From: Stenotrophomonas sp. SY1
Lineage (GTDB): Bacteria; Pseudomonadota; Gammaproteobacteria; Xanthomonadales; Xanthomonadaceae
Assembly: GCF_021202945.1 (NCBI RefSeq)
Contig: NZ_JAJOYR010000003.1
Span: 124,001 to 188,000 of the forward strand
DNA: 64,000 bases
Direction: 5' to 3'
Under the pieces are notes generated by a model, which did not search any database, was not told the DNA's origin, and worked only from the letters and a program-made list of their open reading frames with translations. The translations under genes and the position numbers were made by a program. Positions 35,309-43,982 of this stretch are shown one piece after another; position 1 is the first letter of the stretch; each line of letters begins with the position of its first letter.

Positions 35309-35710
35309 TCAGGGCTGCTGCGGCAACGTGGACAGGTACTCGATCACCGCCTGGCGACGTGCCGGATCGGCAGTGGCATTGACCATCTTGCTGCCGGGTA
35401 CCTGCTTGGCTGGTGACTTGAGGAAGGCGTCCAGGCTCTGCGCATCCCAGGTGATGTCGCTGGCCTTCATCGCTTCGGAATAGTGGTAACCCGGCGCGGT
35501 TCCGGCCTTGCGGCCGATCACGCCATGCAGATTCGGGCCGACGCGATGGCCGAGGTCGGGGCGGGTGTCATGGCAGCCGGCGCAGATGGCGAAGGCGCGT
35601 TCGAGCTGTTGCTGATGTGGGTCGGCGTCTGTGCTGTGATTGAAGGCATCGCGCTGGCCGCAGGCGCTCAGTGACAGGCAGATGGCGAGTGCAAGCAGCG
35701 GGCGGGACAT
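35309..35710 (-). CDS. c-type cytochrome lipoprotein (cyt c-B)
   Basis: A 133-residue class I cytochrome c with lipobox LSLSACGQ, heme site AICAGCHDTRP and distal Met in VPGSKMVNATAD. The heme domain is clearly paralogous to cyt c-A (shared VGPNLHG/IGPNLHD, IGRKAGT, SEAM/SQAM, ITWDA, VPGxxMV). Anchored in the periplasm; likely carries electrons from a periplasmic or membrane dehydrogenase to the respiratory chain. It converges on the HdhA-like gene with a 24-bp gap. ATG 35710 follows GAGGAAACA. Its partner enzyme is not adjacent. Confidence 0.92.
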   Translation of the reverse strand: MSRPLLALAICLSLSACGQRDAFNHSTDADPHQQQLERAFAICAGCHDTRPDLGHRVGPNLHGVIGRKAGTAPGYHYSEAMKASDITWDAQSLDAFLKSPAKQVPGSKMVNATADPARRQAVIEYLSTLPQQP

Positions 35711-36149
35711 TGTTTCCTCAGTGCGACAATCGCCGCGGTGCTGCGGCGGTGGCAATGATGGCTGCTGGTGGGACGGAAAGGCAAAGGCAGTAGTGGAAGT
35801 GGCGAAGCAGATGCGCCCTCATCCGCCCCTTCGGGGTACCTTCTCCCGTGGAACGGGAGAAGGGATGCTTTCAAGCATTGCTTGAGCTGCTGGTCCTGCG
35901 GCTCCGGATGTGCCTCGCAAACGGCGACGAAGCCAGCAATGCATGGCGATCAACAACCAGCCCGAAGCTATCCCCTCTCCCGTTTACGGGGCGATGCGGG
36001 CTTGCTTGCTAACCATTGGTTCGCAGCCCGTTGAGCGCCCGTGCGCTGGCGCAAGGGCCGGGGCGCGGAGCGGGGGTAGGGGTGAGGGCAGCTTTTCAAA
36101 CGCCGCGCACAACGCTTCGCTTCCAAAGCCCTTGCCTTGAAGCCTCCGC
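35711..36149. repeat. Repeat-filled intergenic region
   Basis: Between cyt c-B and the PrpB-like gene lie elements of the TCCGCCCCTTCGGGG / TTCTCCCG..CGGGAGAAGGG family (35815-35864) and a second diverged copy (35969-36096, CCCTCTCCCG ... GGGGTAGGGGTGAGGG). No gene is seen in these ~440 bp. Confidence 0.7.
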
Positions 36150-37034
36150 TCACTTCTTCGCAGCGAAGGTCTTGTCCAGGCTCTGCTCGAAGGTGTGGTA
36201 ACCGATGCGCTCATACAGTTCCTCGCGGGTCTGCATGGTGTCCACCACGTTGCGCTGGTGGCCGTCGCGGCGGATCGCGGTGTACACGTTCTCGGCCGCC
36301 TTGTTCATCGCGCGGAACGCCGACAGCGGATAGATGCACATCGACACGCCCACCGAACCCAGCTCCTCGGTGGAGAACAACGGCGTCTGGCCGAACTCGG
36401 TCAGGTTGGCCAGCACCGGCACCTTCACCGCATCGACGAAACGCTTGTAGGTTTCCAGGTCATACGAGGCTTCGGCAAAGATGCCGTCGGCACCGGCTTC
36501 CACGCAGGCCAACGAACGCTCGATGGCGGCATCAACACCTTCCATCTGGATGGCGTCGGTGCGGGCGATCAGGAAGAAGTCCGGGTCGGTCTTGGCGTCA
36601 GCGGCGGCCTTGACGCGGTCCACCATCTCGCCCAGCGACACGATTTCCTTGTTCGGGCGGTGGCCGCAACGCTTGGCGCCCACCTGGTCCTCGATATGGC
36701 AGGCCGCCGCACCAGCCTTGATCAGCGACTTCACCGTGCGCGCGATGTTGAACGCGCTCGGACCAAAGCCGGTGTCGATGTCCGACAACAGCGGCAGGTC
36801 GCAGACGTCGGTGATGCGGCGGATATCGGTGAGCACGTCGTCCATGGTGTTGATGCCCAGGTCCGGCAGGCCCAGCGAGCCGGCAGCGACGCCGCCGCCG
36901 GACAGGTAGACCGCACGGAAGCCCGCACGCTTGGCCAGCAACGCATGGTTGGTGTTGACCGCACCGGGAATCTGCAGCGGGTGTTCCTGCTTCAACGCCG
37001 CGCGGAAGCGGGCGCCTGGACTGACAATGCTCAT
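36150..37034 (-). CDS. prpB: Methylisocitrate lyase PrpB or close homologue
   Basis: A 294-residue member of the PEP mutase/isocitrate lyase superfamily. Segments [26 protein letters not shown] (metal-binding Asp), [15 protein letters not shown] (catalytic Cys) and LIARTDA match PrpB, which splits 2-methylisocitrate to pyruvate and succinate. The neighbours expected of a methylcitrate operon (prpC, acnD, prpF) are absent here. Instead it ends a run MFS2-amidase-CE4-CE4-ETF-QO-PrpB on one strand with gaps of 61 bp or less. It may serve propionyl-CoA from this pathway or cleave a larger 2,3-dialkylmalate made by the LeuCD-like hydratase. ATG follows CAGGAGTTTCG. Confidence 0.88.
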   Translation of the reverse strand: MSIVSPGARFRAALKQEHPLQIPGAVNTNHALLAKRAGFRAVYLSGGGVAAGSLGLPDLGINTMDDVLTDIRRITDVCDLPLLSDIDTGFGPSAFNIARTVKSLIKAGAAACHIEDQVGAKRCGHRPNKEIVSLGEMVDRVKAAADAKTDPDFFLIARTDAIQMEGVDAAIERSLACVEAGADGIFAEASYDLETYKRFVDAVKVPVLANLTEFGQTPLFSTEELGSVGVSMCIYPLSAFRAMNKAAENVYTAIRRDGHQRNVVDTMQTREELYERIGYHTFEQSLDKTFAAKK

Positions 37035-37062
37035 CGAAACTCCTGTGGTTGGATGGCGATGC

Positions 37063-38742
37063 TTACATCGCCGGGTAGTTCGGTCCGCCGCCACCTTGCG
37101 GGGTCACCCACACGATGTTCTGGGTCGGGTCCTTGATGTCGCAGGTCTTGCAGTGCACGCAGTTCTGCGCGTTGATCTGCAGGCGCGTGTCGCTGCCTTC
37201 GCCGACAAACTCATACACGCCCGCCGGGCAGTAACGCGCTTCCGGGCCGCCGTAGGTGGCCAGGTTCACGCTCACCGGGATGCTGGGGTCCTTCAGCGTC
37301 AGATGGCTGGGCTGGTCTTCCTCGTGGTTGGTCGAGGACAGGAACACCGAGCTCAGGCGGTCGAAGGTCAGCACGTTGTCCGGCTTCGGGTAGTTGATCT
37401 TGGGCTGGGTGGCGGCCGGCTCCAGGCACTCGTGGTCGGCCTTGGTGCGGTGGATGGTCCACGGCGCGTTGCGGATGCCCAGCTTGGGCAGCAGCCACTG
37501 TTCGATGCCGGTCATCAGCGTGGCCAGGGTGCGGCCCTTCTTGAACCACTGCTTGAAGTTCTTGGACTGCATCAGCTCGGCCTTCAGCCAGCTGTTCTCG
37601 AAAGCTTCCGGATAGGCGCTCAGTTCATCGCGCGAACGGCCGGCGACCAGCGCATCGAACGCGGCTTCGGCGGCGAGCATGCCGGTCTTGATCGCAGCGT
37701 GGCTGCCCTTGATGCGGCTGACGTTGAGGTAGCCGGCTTCGCAGCCGACCAGCGCGCCGCCCGGGAACACGGTCTTGGGCAGCGACAGGATGCCGCCGGC
37801 GGTGATCGCACGTGCGCCGTAGGCGATGCGCTTGCCGCCTTCCAGGTGCTTGCGGATCGCCGGATGGGTCTTGAAGCGCTGGAACTCCTCGAACGGGCTC
37901 AGCCACGGGTTCTTGTAGTCCAGGCCGACCACGTAACCGATCGACACCTTGCCGCCTTCGGCGTGGTACAGGAACGCGCCGCCGTAGGTGTCGTTGTCCA
38001 GCGGCCAGCCAGCGGCGTGCACCACCAGGCCCGGCTCATGCTTGGCCGGATCGATCTGCCACAGCTCCTTGATGCCGATGCCGTAGGCCTGCGGATCCTT
38101 GCCGGCGTCGAGCTTGAACTTGCTGATCAGCTGGCGACCCAGGTGGCCGCGCGAACCTTCGGCGAAGATCGTGTACTTGGCATGCAGTTCCATGCCGCGC
38201 TCGAAGTTCGGGCCCGGCGTGCCGTCCTTGTGGATGCCCATGTCGCCGGTGGCCACGCCCATCACCGCGCCATTCTCGTCGTACAGCACCTCGGCGGCGG
38301 CAAAACCCGGGAAGATGGCCACTTCCAGTGCCTCGGCCTGCTGCGCCAGCCAGCGGCTCACTTCGCCCAGGCTGATGATGTAGTTGCCGTCGTTGTGGAA
38401 GCACTCCGGCAGCAGCGCGTGCGGGGTGGCCTTGGCGCCGGTCTCGTCCAGGAACAGGAACTCGTCGCGGGTCACGGCCTGCTTCAGCGGCGCGCCGCGC
38501 TCGGCCCAGTCCGGGAACAGCTCATTGAGCGCGCGCGGGTCCATGATCGCGCCGGACAGGATATGCGCGCCGGGCTCGGAGCCCTTTTCCAGCACGCACA
38601 CCGACAGTTCCTGTCCCTTCTCCACGGCAAGCTGGCGCAGGCGGATGGCGGTGGCCAGGCCGGCGGGGCCGGCACCGACGATGACGACGTCGAACTCCAT
38701 CGCTTCGCGCGGCGGCAGTGCGGAGGTGGCTTCAATGTTCAT
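37063..38742 (-). CDS. Electron-transfer flavoprotein:ubiquinone oxidoreductase (ETF-QO)
   Basis: A 559-residue inner membrane-associated enzyme that takes electrons from acyl-CoA dehydrogenases via ETF to ubiquinone. The FAD motif is [17 protein letters not shown] at residues ~19-35. The C-terminus carries the 4Fe-4S ligands: YCPAGVYEF, then [17 protein letters not shown]. Length fits the family. It lies 28 bp before prpB and 61 bp after a CE4 gene on the same strand, so it appears to be part of the MFS2 operon. That fits with the acyl-CoA dehydrogenase in the divergent operon, whose electrons it would collect. Confidence 0.95.
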   Translation of the reverse strand: MNIEATSALPPREAMEFDVVIVGAGPAGLATAIRLRQLAVEKGQELSVCVLEKGSEPGAHILSGAIMDPRALNELFPDWAERGAPLKQAVTRDEFLFLDETGAKATPHALLPECFHNDGNYIISLGEVSRWLAQQAEALEVAIFPGFAAAEVLYDENGAVMGVATGDMGIHKDGTPGPNFERGMELHAKYTIFAEGSRGHLGRQLISKFKLDAGKDPQAYGIGIKELWQIDPAKHEPGLVVHAAGWPLDNDTYGGAFLYHAEGGKVSIGYVVGLDYKNPWLSPFEEFQRFKTHPAIRKHLEGGKRIAYGARAITAGGILSLPKTVFPGGALVGCEAGYLNVSRIKGSHAAIKTGMLAAEAAFDALVAGRSRDELSAYPEAFENSWLKAELMQSKNFKQWFKKGRTLATLMTGIEQWLLPKLGIRNAPWTIHRTKADHECLEPAATQPKINYPKPDNVLTFDRLSSVFLSSTNHEEDQPSHLTLKDPSIPVSVNLATYGGPEARYCPAGVYEFVGEGSDTRLQINAQNCVHCKTCDIKDPTQNIVWVTPQGGGGPNYPAM

Positions 38743-38803
38743 GCAGGGGCTCTTGGGTAAAGGCCGGCGCGATAGGCGACGACGGTTGCCTGGAACCGCC
38801 GCC

Positions 38804-39724
38804 TCAACACGAGGCGGCGATGATCTCCGAAGGTGCAGCGTTCCAGATCAGCCCTGCGCGATCGGCCAGATGGGCGAACACGCGTTCCAGGTGCTTGATG
38901 CGGTGCGGCTGGCCCATCACCCACGGGTGGATGTTGAGCGCGAGCAGGCGTCCCTGTCCGGTGCGCTGCGCTTCCTCGAGCAGGAATTCGCAGGCATCGA
39001 CCATCTGGTCCGCATACTCGGCCTCGGCGTGCAGATTTTCGCCGACGATGAAGCGATCTTCCAATTCCAGTGACAATGGCAGGGCGGTCAACGGGCCGTA
39101 CGCGGTCTGGAACGGGTAGGGCAGCTCGTCGTTGACCCAGTCCGCAAACCACGCCACACCAGCCTGATGCAGCAATTCCGGGGTGTTTTCGGACTGCGAC
39201 CGGGCCGGTGACAACCAGCCCTGCAACGGACCTTCCGAATAGGGCGCCAGCGCAGCCAAAGTGCGCTGGATGTATTCAGCTTCGCGCTCCGGGGCCAGCC
39301 CGCCATGGTGCACGCTGTCCATGTTCCAGCCGTGCGCTACCAGCTCGGCGCTGCGCGCCTTGAGCCGGCGCAGCAGGGCCGGGTAGCGCTCGGCCAGTTC
39401 GCCGTTGACCGCGGTGCTGGCGCGCAGACCGTACTTTTCCAGCGCATCCAGTACGCGGAACACGCCCACCCGGTTGCCGTAATCGCGCAGCGTGTAATGG
39501 CGCAGGTCCGGGTAGGGCATGACCATCGAACCGTGCGGCTTGAAGCCTTCACCGGCGGGGTTGAGCGGGAAGTGTTCCAGCGTCAGGTTGAGCCACAGCG
39601 CCAGCGGCTTGTCACCGGGCCAGCGCACGGCCGGGCGTTGCGCCAGCATCGACCATGCATAGCGCTCATGGTCCATGCCGTGGCGCAGCTGCGGGTACTC
39701 CAGGAAGCTGCGATCCAGGCTCAT
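38804..39724 (-). CDS. CE4-fold hydrolase, allantoinase/cyclic-imide-hydrolase-like (CE4-A)
   Basis: A 306-residue polysaccharide-deacetylase-fold protein of the PuuE type. Visible segments: LRHYTLRDYGNRVGVFRVLDAL, LVAHGWNMDSVH (metal-site His), LSPARSQSENTPELL and LALNIHPWVMGQPHRIKHL (second His). Known members of this subgroup open cyclic amides: allantoin, succinimide, maleimide. No signal peptide, so it works in the cytoplasm, which argues against real polysaccharides. ATG 39724 overlaps the stop of CE4-B (ATGA); the longer upstream frame lies inside CE4-B and is rejected. Possibly forms a pair with CE4-B, since the two genes overlap. Confidence 0.85.
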   Translation of the reverse strand: MSLDRSFLEYPQLRHGMDHERYAWSMLAQRPAVRWPGDKPLALWLNLTLEHFPLNPAGEGFKPHGSMVMPYPDLRHYTLRDYGNRVGVFRVLDALEKYGLRASTAVNGELAERYPALLRRLKARSAELVAHGWNMDSVHHGGLAPEREAEYIQRTLAALAPYSEGPLQGWLSPARSQSENTPELLHQAGVAWFADWVNDELPYPFQTAYGPLTALPLSLELEDRFIVGENLHAEAEYADQMVDACEFLLEEAQRTGQGRLLALNIHPWVMGQPHRIKHLERVFAHLADRAGLIWNAAPSEIIAASC

Positions 39725-40656
39725 GCCGCGTCCTCCGCGTTGATCGCCGCCATCGAGGCCAGCGCGTCGTCGTAATGGTGGTCGAGGTAATGCTGTGCGA
39801 TCTCGCGGCCGGTGGCCTTCCACACCTTGTCGTGGCTGCAGATGTAGTCCATCGCATCGTGGAAGGCGGCCAGGCGATGCGGGTGGCTGACCTGGTAGGC
39901 GTGCAGCGGCACGCACATCACCGTGCCGGAGTGTTCGCCTTCGGCGTACAGGCGGTCGAAGGCGTCCTTGATCATCTGCCCGTAGCGGCGCGGCTCGATC
40001 TTGTTGGTGACGTAGACGATGGTGTCGTTGAGCTCCAGCGAATATGGCACCGACACGAAACGCTTGCCCGAGCGGGTCTTCACCGGGGTGGGCTGGTCAT
40101 CGTGGAACAGGTCGCAGGTGTACAGGCCGCCGGCTTCGGCGAACAGGTCGATGGTGTTGTCCGAATGCGACAAGGCCGGTGCCAGATAGCCATCGCAATG
40201 CTGGCCGGTGTGCTCGGCGATCAGCGCCATCGAATGCGCGATCATCTCCCGCTCCTGCGCCTCGTCCAGGCCGTAGGTGTAGCGCGTGTTGTAGATGCCG
40301 TGGCTGAAGAATTCCCAGTCGCGCTCGGCCGCCATCTGGATCACTTCCGGATGGTGCTTGAGCATGGCGGTGGACAGCGACACCGAGCCGCGCAGGCCGT
40401 ACTGGTCCATCACCCGCATCATCCGCTGGTGGCCGACGCGGTTGCCGTAATCGCGGGTGCCGTAGCTCTGGATGTCCGGCAACGGGCGCGGCCATGGCTT
40501 GCGCTGCGGATTGGCCGGTGGGGCGTATTCGTAGAACTCGATGTTGGGTGCGATCCACAACGCCACGCGGGCACCACCCGGCCAGCTGATCTTCGGCCGG
40601 CTGTCATAGGGCCAGTAGTCGAACAGGCCCGGGTCGGACTTGCTCGCCGTGCTCAT
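39721..40656 (-). CDS. CE4-fold hydrolase, allantoinase/cyclic-imide-hydrolase-like (CE4-B)
   Basis: A 311-residue cytoplasmic protein of the same subgroup as CE4-A. Segments: WPGGARVALWIAPNIEFYEY, YGTRDYGNRVGHQRMMRVMD, FFSHGIYNTRYTYG, LAPALSHSDNTIDLFAEAG, CVPLHAYQVSHPHRLAAFHD (His near the C-terminal metal/base site). It probably hydrolyses a cyclic imide, hydantoin-like or ureide ring. Coupled by ATGA overlaps to the amidase upstream and to CE4-A downstream, which suggests that ring opening and deamidation act in sequence. Confidence 0.85.
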   Translation of the reverse strand: MSTASKSDPGLFDYWPYDSRPKISWPGGARVALWIAPNIEFYEYAPPANPQRKPWPRPLPDIQSYGTRDYGNRVGHQRMMRVMDQYGLRGSVSLSTAMLKHHPEVIQMAAERDWEFFSHGIYNTRYTYGLDEAQEREMIAHSMALIAEHTGQHCDGYLAPALSHSDNTIDLFAEAGGLYTCDLFHDDQPTPVKTRSGKRFVSVPYSLELNDTIVYVTNKIEPRRYGQMIKDAFDRLYAEGEHSGTVMCVPLHAYQVSHPHRLAAFHDAMDYICSHDKVWKATGREIAQHYLDHHYDDALASMAAINAEDAA

Positions 40657-41327
40657 GCGCGCAACGCCTGCAACTGCGCGGCCACATGCTCCACCGATTC
40701 CACATCGCCGTACTTGAGCATGATGTCGCTGAGGTTGGCGAAGTGCGGGATCTCGTGCTTGTCGGCCACGCACTCCTCCGGAACGATGCTGCGGTAGCCA
40801 CGCGACAGGCTGTCGATCACACAGGCGCGGATGCAGCCGGAGGTGGAACCGCCGGTGATGATCAGCGTGTCGATCTTGTGGAAGGTCAGCAGCGACCACA
40901 GGTTGGTCTCGAAGAACGGGCTGGCCATGCGCTTGTGCATGACGATGTCACCGGGCTGTACGTCGGCACGCGGATCGAACTGCGCCCGCTCGGAGCCGTG
41001 CTTGATGTTCTGCAGCGAGTCCGGGGTATTGGTGCGCGTACCCCAGGTGCCGGCGTCCTCGCCCGATTCCAGATAGGCCACGTAGGTCCACACCACCGGC
41101 AGGCCGAGCGCACGCACCTGCGCCGACAGCGCGTTGATGTGCTCGATCTGGCGCGGATCGGTTTCATAGGCGGTCTTGAACGCAGCCAGGTCGGTATACG
41201 CGCGCTGCACATCGATGTTGACGATGGCCGGGCGTGCGCCGAAGCCGAACTTTGCACGATTGGGATTGGCCTTGACCTGCTCCCAGTACTGGCGGGCGGT
41301 GAGGCTGGACGTTTCCATCACGGGCAT
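40653..41327 (-). CDS. Isochorismatase-fold amidohydrolase
   Basis: A 224-residue cysteine hydrolase. The catalytic triad is visible: Asp in IVNIDVQRAYTD, Lys in IVMHKRMASPFF, Cys in TGGSTSGCIRACVIDSL. The TSGCIRA motif is that of N-carbamoylsarcosine amidase and maleamate amidase (NicF), which cleave a terminal amide or carbamoyl group and release ammonia. Next to two cyclic-imide-hydrolase-like genes it would be the half-amidase turning a maleamate- or succinamate-like product into the diacid. ATG 41327 follows GGAGAGACCCC. MFS2 ends 28 bp upstream. Confidence 0.9.
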   Translation of the reverse strand: MPVMETSSLTARQYWEQVKANPNRAKFGFGARPAIVNIDVQRAYTDLAAFKTAYETDPRQIEHINALSAQVRALGLPVVWTYVAYLESGEDAGTWGTRTNTPDSLQNIKHGSERAQFDPRADVQPGDIVMHKRMASPFFETNLWSLLTFHKIDTLIITGGSTSGCIRACVIDSLSRGYRSIVPEECVADKHEIPHFANLSDIMLKYGDVESVEHVAAQLQALRA

Positions 41328-41355
41328 GGGGTCTCTCCGTTGCGTCGATGCGGGA

Positions 41356-42588
41356 TCAGGGCTTGGCCAGGCGTGCGCGTTCGTCGCGCACCAGCGTGGC
41401 GGCCAGCAGGGCGAGCAGGATCAGCCCGCAGATCAGGCTGAAGGCGATGTGGTAGCTCTTGGTCACGTCGAAAATCTTGGCGGTGACCCAGATGCCCAGC
41501 CCGGCGGTGGTGGCATCGAGCAGGGTGATGGTGCCGAGGATCTTGCCGGCCGCGCTCAATCCGAACGCATTGACCGCCAGCAGCTGGATCATCGTGTACA
41601 GCCCGCCCCAGCCCAGCCCGAACAGGGCCAGCGAGTACCAGATCAGGTCCGCGCGCATGGTTGCCAGGATCACCGCGCCAGCGGCCATGATCGCCAGGTT
41701 GACCAGGAACACGCGCTTGGCCGGTAGCACGTCGGCCAGGAAGCCGAACAGGAACTTGCCCACCATCGCCAGGCCGAACATCAGGCCCAGGCCGTTGCCC
41801 GCGGTGGCCGGGTCGAAGCCCAGGTCACGCATGTGCAGGAACAGGTTGGAAGCCACCGCCATGATCGAGAAGAAGGTGGTCATCGCCACGAACGCCAGCA
41901 CCCAGAAGGTGCGGGTGCGCAGGGCGGTGTTGTAGCTCATGTCCGGCAGGCTGGAGGCGGCCGGCTTGCCGGCCTGCGCCTTGGCTGCCAGCGTGTCCGC
42001 GCCCCACGGCTGGATGCCGCCCGGGCGCGGGCTGCGCGCGAACAGGAAGGCGATCACCAGGAACGCCACCGGGATGGCGGTTTCCCAGATCAGCGCCGCG
42101 CGCCAGTCCATGCTCTGCATCAGGTGCACGCCGAGCTTGGGGAACAGCATGCCGCCCAGGCTGGTGCCGACCAGGGCGATGCCGATGGCGGTGCCGCGAT
42201 GGGTGGCAAACCACTGCGAGACGAAGATCACCGCCACGTTCAGGCCGGCGGCGACCAGCACCGCGGCAAAGCCGACGTGGATCAGGTAAAGGTGGGTCAG
42301 CGAGTGCACGTGTGCATAGGCGAAGTACAGCGCCGCCAGCAGCGCGATGCCGGCCAGGATCAGCTTGCGCGGGCCGACCTTGTCGATCAGCGCGCCCAGG
42401 AACGGCGCCATCCAGCCGGCCAGCACCAGGGTGATCAGGTCGCGCAGCTTGAGCTCGCTGCGGGTCCAGCCGAATTCCTTGAGCAGGGATTCATCGAATG
42501 CGGTCAGGCCGGTCACGGTCAGGCCGTTGGACACCAACAGCACCAACATCCCCATCACCGCCATCAACCACGGGTAATAACGCTTCAT
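41356..42588 (-). CDS. MFS transporter, oxalate/formate- or monocarboxylate-like (MFS2)
   Basis: A 410-residue inner membrane carrier with about 12 helices, starting MKRYYPWLMAVMGMLVLLVSNG and with loop PFLGALIDKVGPRKLILAG. Paralogue of MFS1; the two sit at opposite ends of the locus, each behind a TGTCCGGACA operator, which suggests two related pathway compounds are imported. First gene of the leftward operon MFS2-amidase-CE4-B-CE4-A-ETF-QO-PrpB. ATG 42588 is preceded by GAGGTGCCTTG. Operator 92 bp upstream. Confidence 0.92.
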   Translation of the reverse strand: MKRYYPWLMAVMGMLVLLVSNGLTVTGLTAFDESLLKEFGWTRSELKLRDLITLVLAGWMAPFLGALIDKVGPRKLILAGIALLAALYFAYAHVHSLTHLYLIHVGFAAVLVAAGLNVAVIFVSQWFATHRGTAIGIALVGTSLGGMLFPKLGVHLMQSMDWRAALIWETAIPVAFLVIAFLFARSPRPGGIQPWGADTLAAKAQAGKPAASSLPDMSYNTALRTRTFWVLAFVAMTTFFSIMAVASNLFLHMRDLGFDPATAGNGLGLMFGLAMVGKFLFGFLADVLPAKRVFLVNLAIMAAGAVILATMRADLIWYSLALFGLGWGGLYTMIQLLAVNAFGLSAAGKILGTITLLDATTAGLGIWVTAKIFDVTKSYHIAFSLICGLILLALLAATLVRDERARLAKP

Positions 42589-42679
42589 CAAGGCACCTCA
42601 ACAAGTTGGGTTATGGCAGGTAGATACGCCGGTGGGGGATTCCCGCCGCCGACATTGACCGGGGGCGAATGGCATGCCT

Positions 42680-42701
42680 ACACTTTGTCCGGACAAAGTG
42701 T
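42680..42701. promoter_or_regulatory. Perfect 22-bp operator palindrome in the MFS2/EthD divergent region
   Basis: Core 42681-42700 CACTTTGTCCGGACAAAGTG is a perfect palindrome; one further pair (A/T) extends it. It lies 92 bp before MFS2 and 29 bp before the EthD-like gene and could control both long operons. Confidence 0.88.
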
Positions 42702-42729
42702 GCCACAGTCTTTTACCCGGGAGGAAGCC

Positions 42730-43038
42730 ATGCAAACCGTCGTCGTCCTGTTCAACCTCAAAGCAGGCGTCAGCCGTGAGGAATACGAGGCCTGGGCACG
42801 TGCCAGCGACCTGCCGGTGGTCAACGCGCTGCCGTCGGTGGACCGGTTCGAGGTGCTCAAGGCCAGCGGCCTGCTGATCGGTGAAGGCAAGCTGCCGTAT
42901 GAGTACATCGAGCTCATTCGTGTTCCTGACATGGAGGCGTTCGGCAAGGACCTGTCCGATCCGACCGTGCAGTCCGGAGCAGCGCAGTTCCAGCAGTACG
43001 CCGACAATCCGGTGTTCATCCTCACCAGCGCGCTGTAA
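42730..43038 (+). CDS. EthD/REDY-like dimeric alpha-beta barrel protein
   Basis: A 102-residue protein: MQTVVVLFNLKAGVSREEYE, then LPVVNALPSVDRFEVL and YEYIELIRVPDMEAFGKDL. The pattern fits the EthD/REDY-like ferredoxin-fold group, small dimeric proteins found in catabolic and biosynthetic clusters, some of which bind or isomerise pathway intermediates. ATG follows GGGAGGAAGCC. First gene of the rightward operon, 29 bp from the operator. Function not assignable. Confidence 0.78.
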   Translation: MQTVVVLFNLKAGVSREEYEAWARASDLPVVNALPSVDRFEVLKASGLLIGEGKLPYEYIELIRVPDMEAFGKDLSDPTVQSGAAQFQQYADNPVFILTSAL

Positions 43039-43058
43039 GCGCACAAGGAACTTTGGTC

Positions 43059-43901
43059 ATGGCTCGTTTCCCCGAATTGCAGGGCAAGGTCGCACTCATC
43101 ACCGGCGCTGGTCGCCGCACCGGCCTGGGCGAGGGCATTGCCCGCCGCCTGCTGGAGGAAGGCTGCAAGGTGGTGCTGACCGACATCGGCCAGGTGCGCG
43201 GCGCGCAGATGCCGGTCACTGCGGTCGGCACCGATGAGGAAATGGCCCAGGTGGCCGCCGAACTGGCCAGCAGCACGGGCGGTGAGTGCATCGCGATGGC
43301 GCTGGACGTGCTGGAAGAGGCGCAGGTGGAAGCGGTGGTCGCCGCCACCGTCGAGCGCTTTGGCCGGCTGGACATCCTGGTCAACAACGCCGGCATCGGT
43401 TACCTGATGAAGCCACTGGTCGAGATCGATGCCAAGGAATGGGATGCGGTGCTGGGCGTGAACCTGCGCGGCGCGTTCCTGACCATCAAGCACGCCGGCC
43501 GGCAGATGATCGCCCAGGGCGGCGGCCGCATCGTCAACATCGCTTCGCAGGCAGCCAAGTCGGCGTTTCCGCATGCGGCGGCCTACTGCTCGTCCAAGCA
43601 CGGCCTGGTCGGGCTGACCCGGGTGGCGTCGCTGGAGCTGGCTGGCCACGGAATCAACGTCAACGCGGTCTGCCCCAATCACGTCACCACCGGCCTGGGC
43701 GCCTGGCAGAACGAGTACTTCGCCGCCAAGCAGGGCAAGAGCGTGGAGCAGTATCTGGCCGACATGCGTGCACGCATCCCGGCCGGCCGCCCCGGCCTGC
43801 CTTCGGATACGGCAGCGGCTACCGCTTTCCTGTGCTCGGACGATGCGGTCTACATCACCGGTGAGGCGATCAACGTCTCCGGTGGCGAAGAGAACCACTG
43901 A
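43059..43901 (+). CDS. SDR oxidoreductase
   Basis: A 280-residue short-chain dehydrogenase: cofactor motif LITGAGRRTGLGEGIA (longer glycine loop than usual), LTDIG after strand 2 favouring NAD, LVNNAGIGYL, catalytic Ser in NIASQAAKSA and YCSSKHG as the Tyr-xxx-Lys motif. It carries an extra segment after strand 2 (RGAQMPVTAVGTDEEMAQ). It should oxidise a secondary alcohol or reduce a ketone of the pathway. ATG 43059 with AAGGAACTTTGGTC before it, 20 bp after the EthD-like gene. Confidence 0.9.
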   Translation: MARFPELQGKVALITGAGRRTGLGEGIARRLLEEGCKVVLTDIGQVRGAQMPVTAVGTDEEMAQVAAELASSTGGECIAMALDVLEEAQVEAVVAATVERFGRLDILVNNAGIGYLMKPLVEIDAKEWDAVLGVNLRGAFLTIKHAGRQMIAQGGGRIVNIASQAAKSAFPHAAAYCSSKHGLVGLTRVASLELAGHGINVNAVCPNHVTTGLGAWQNEYFAAKQGKSVEQYLADMRARIPAGRPGLPSDTAAATAFLCSDDAVYITGEAINVSGGEENH

Positions 43902-43982
43902 CCGGTAGCTGCCGACGCAATCCGGATTCCATCAGCCGTACCCCCACCACCTGTACGACTCAAGAAGCGCAACGAGAGAACC

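Noticed and set aside
36931..38760. 609-codon plus-strand frame opposite ETF-QO
   Set aside because: Antisense to an ETF-QO gene with intact FAD and iron-sulfur motifs; no recognisable domain of its own.
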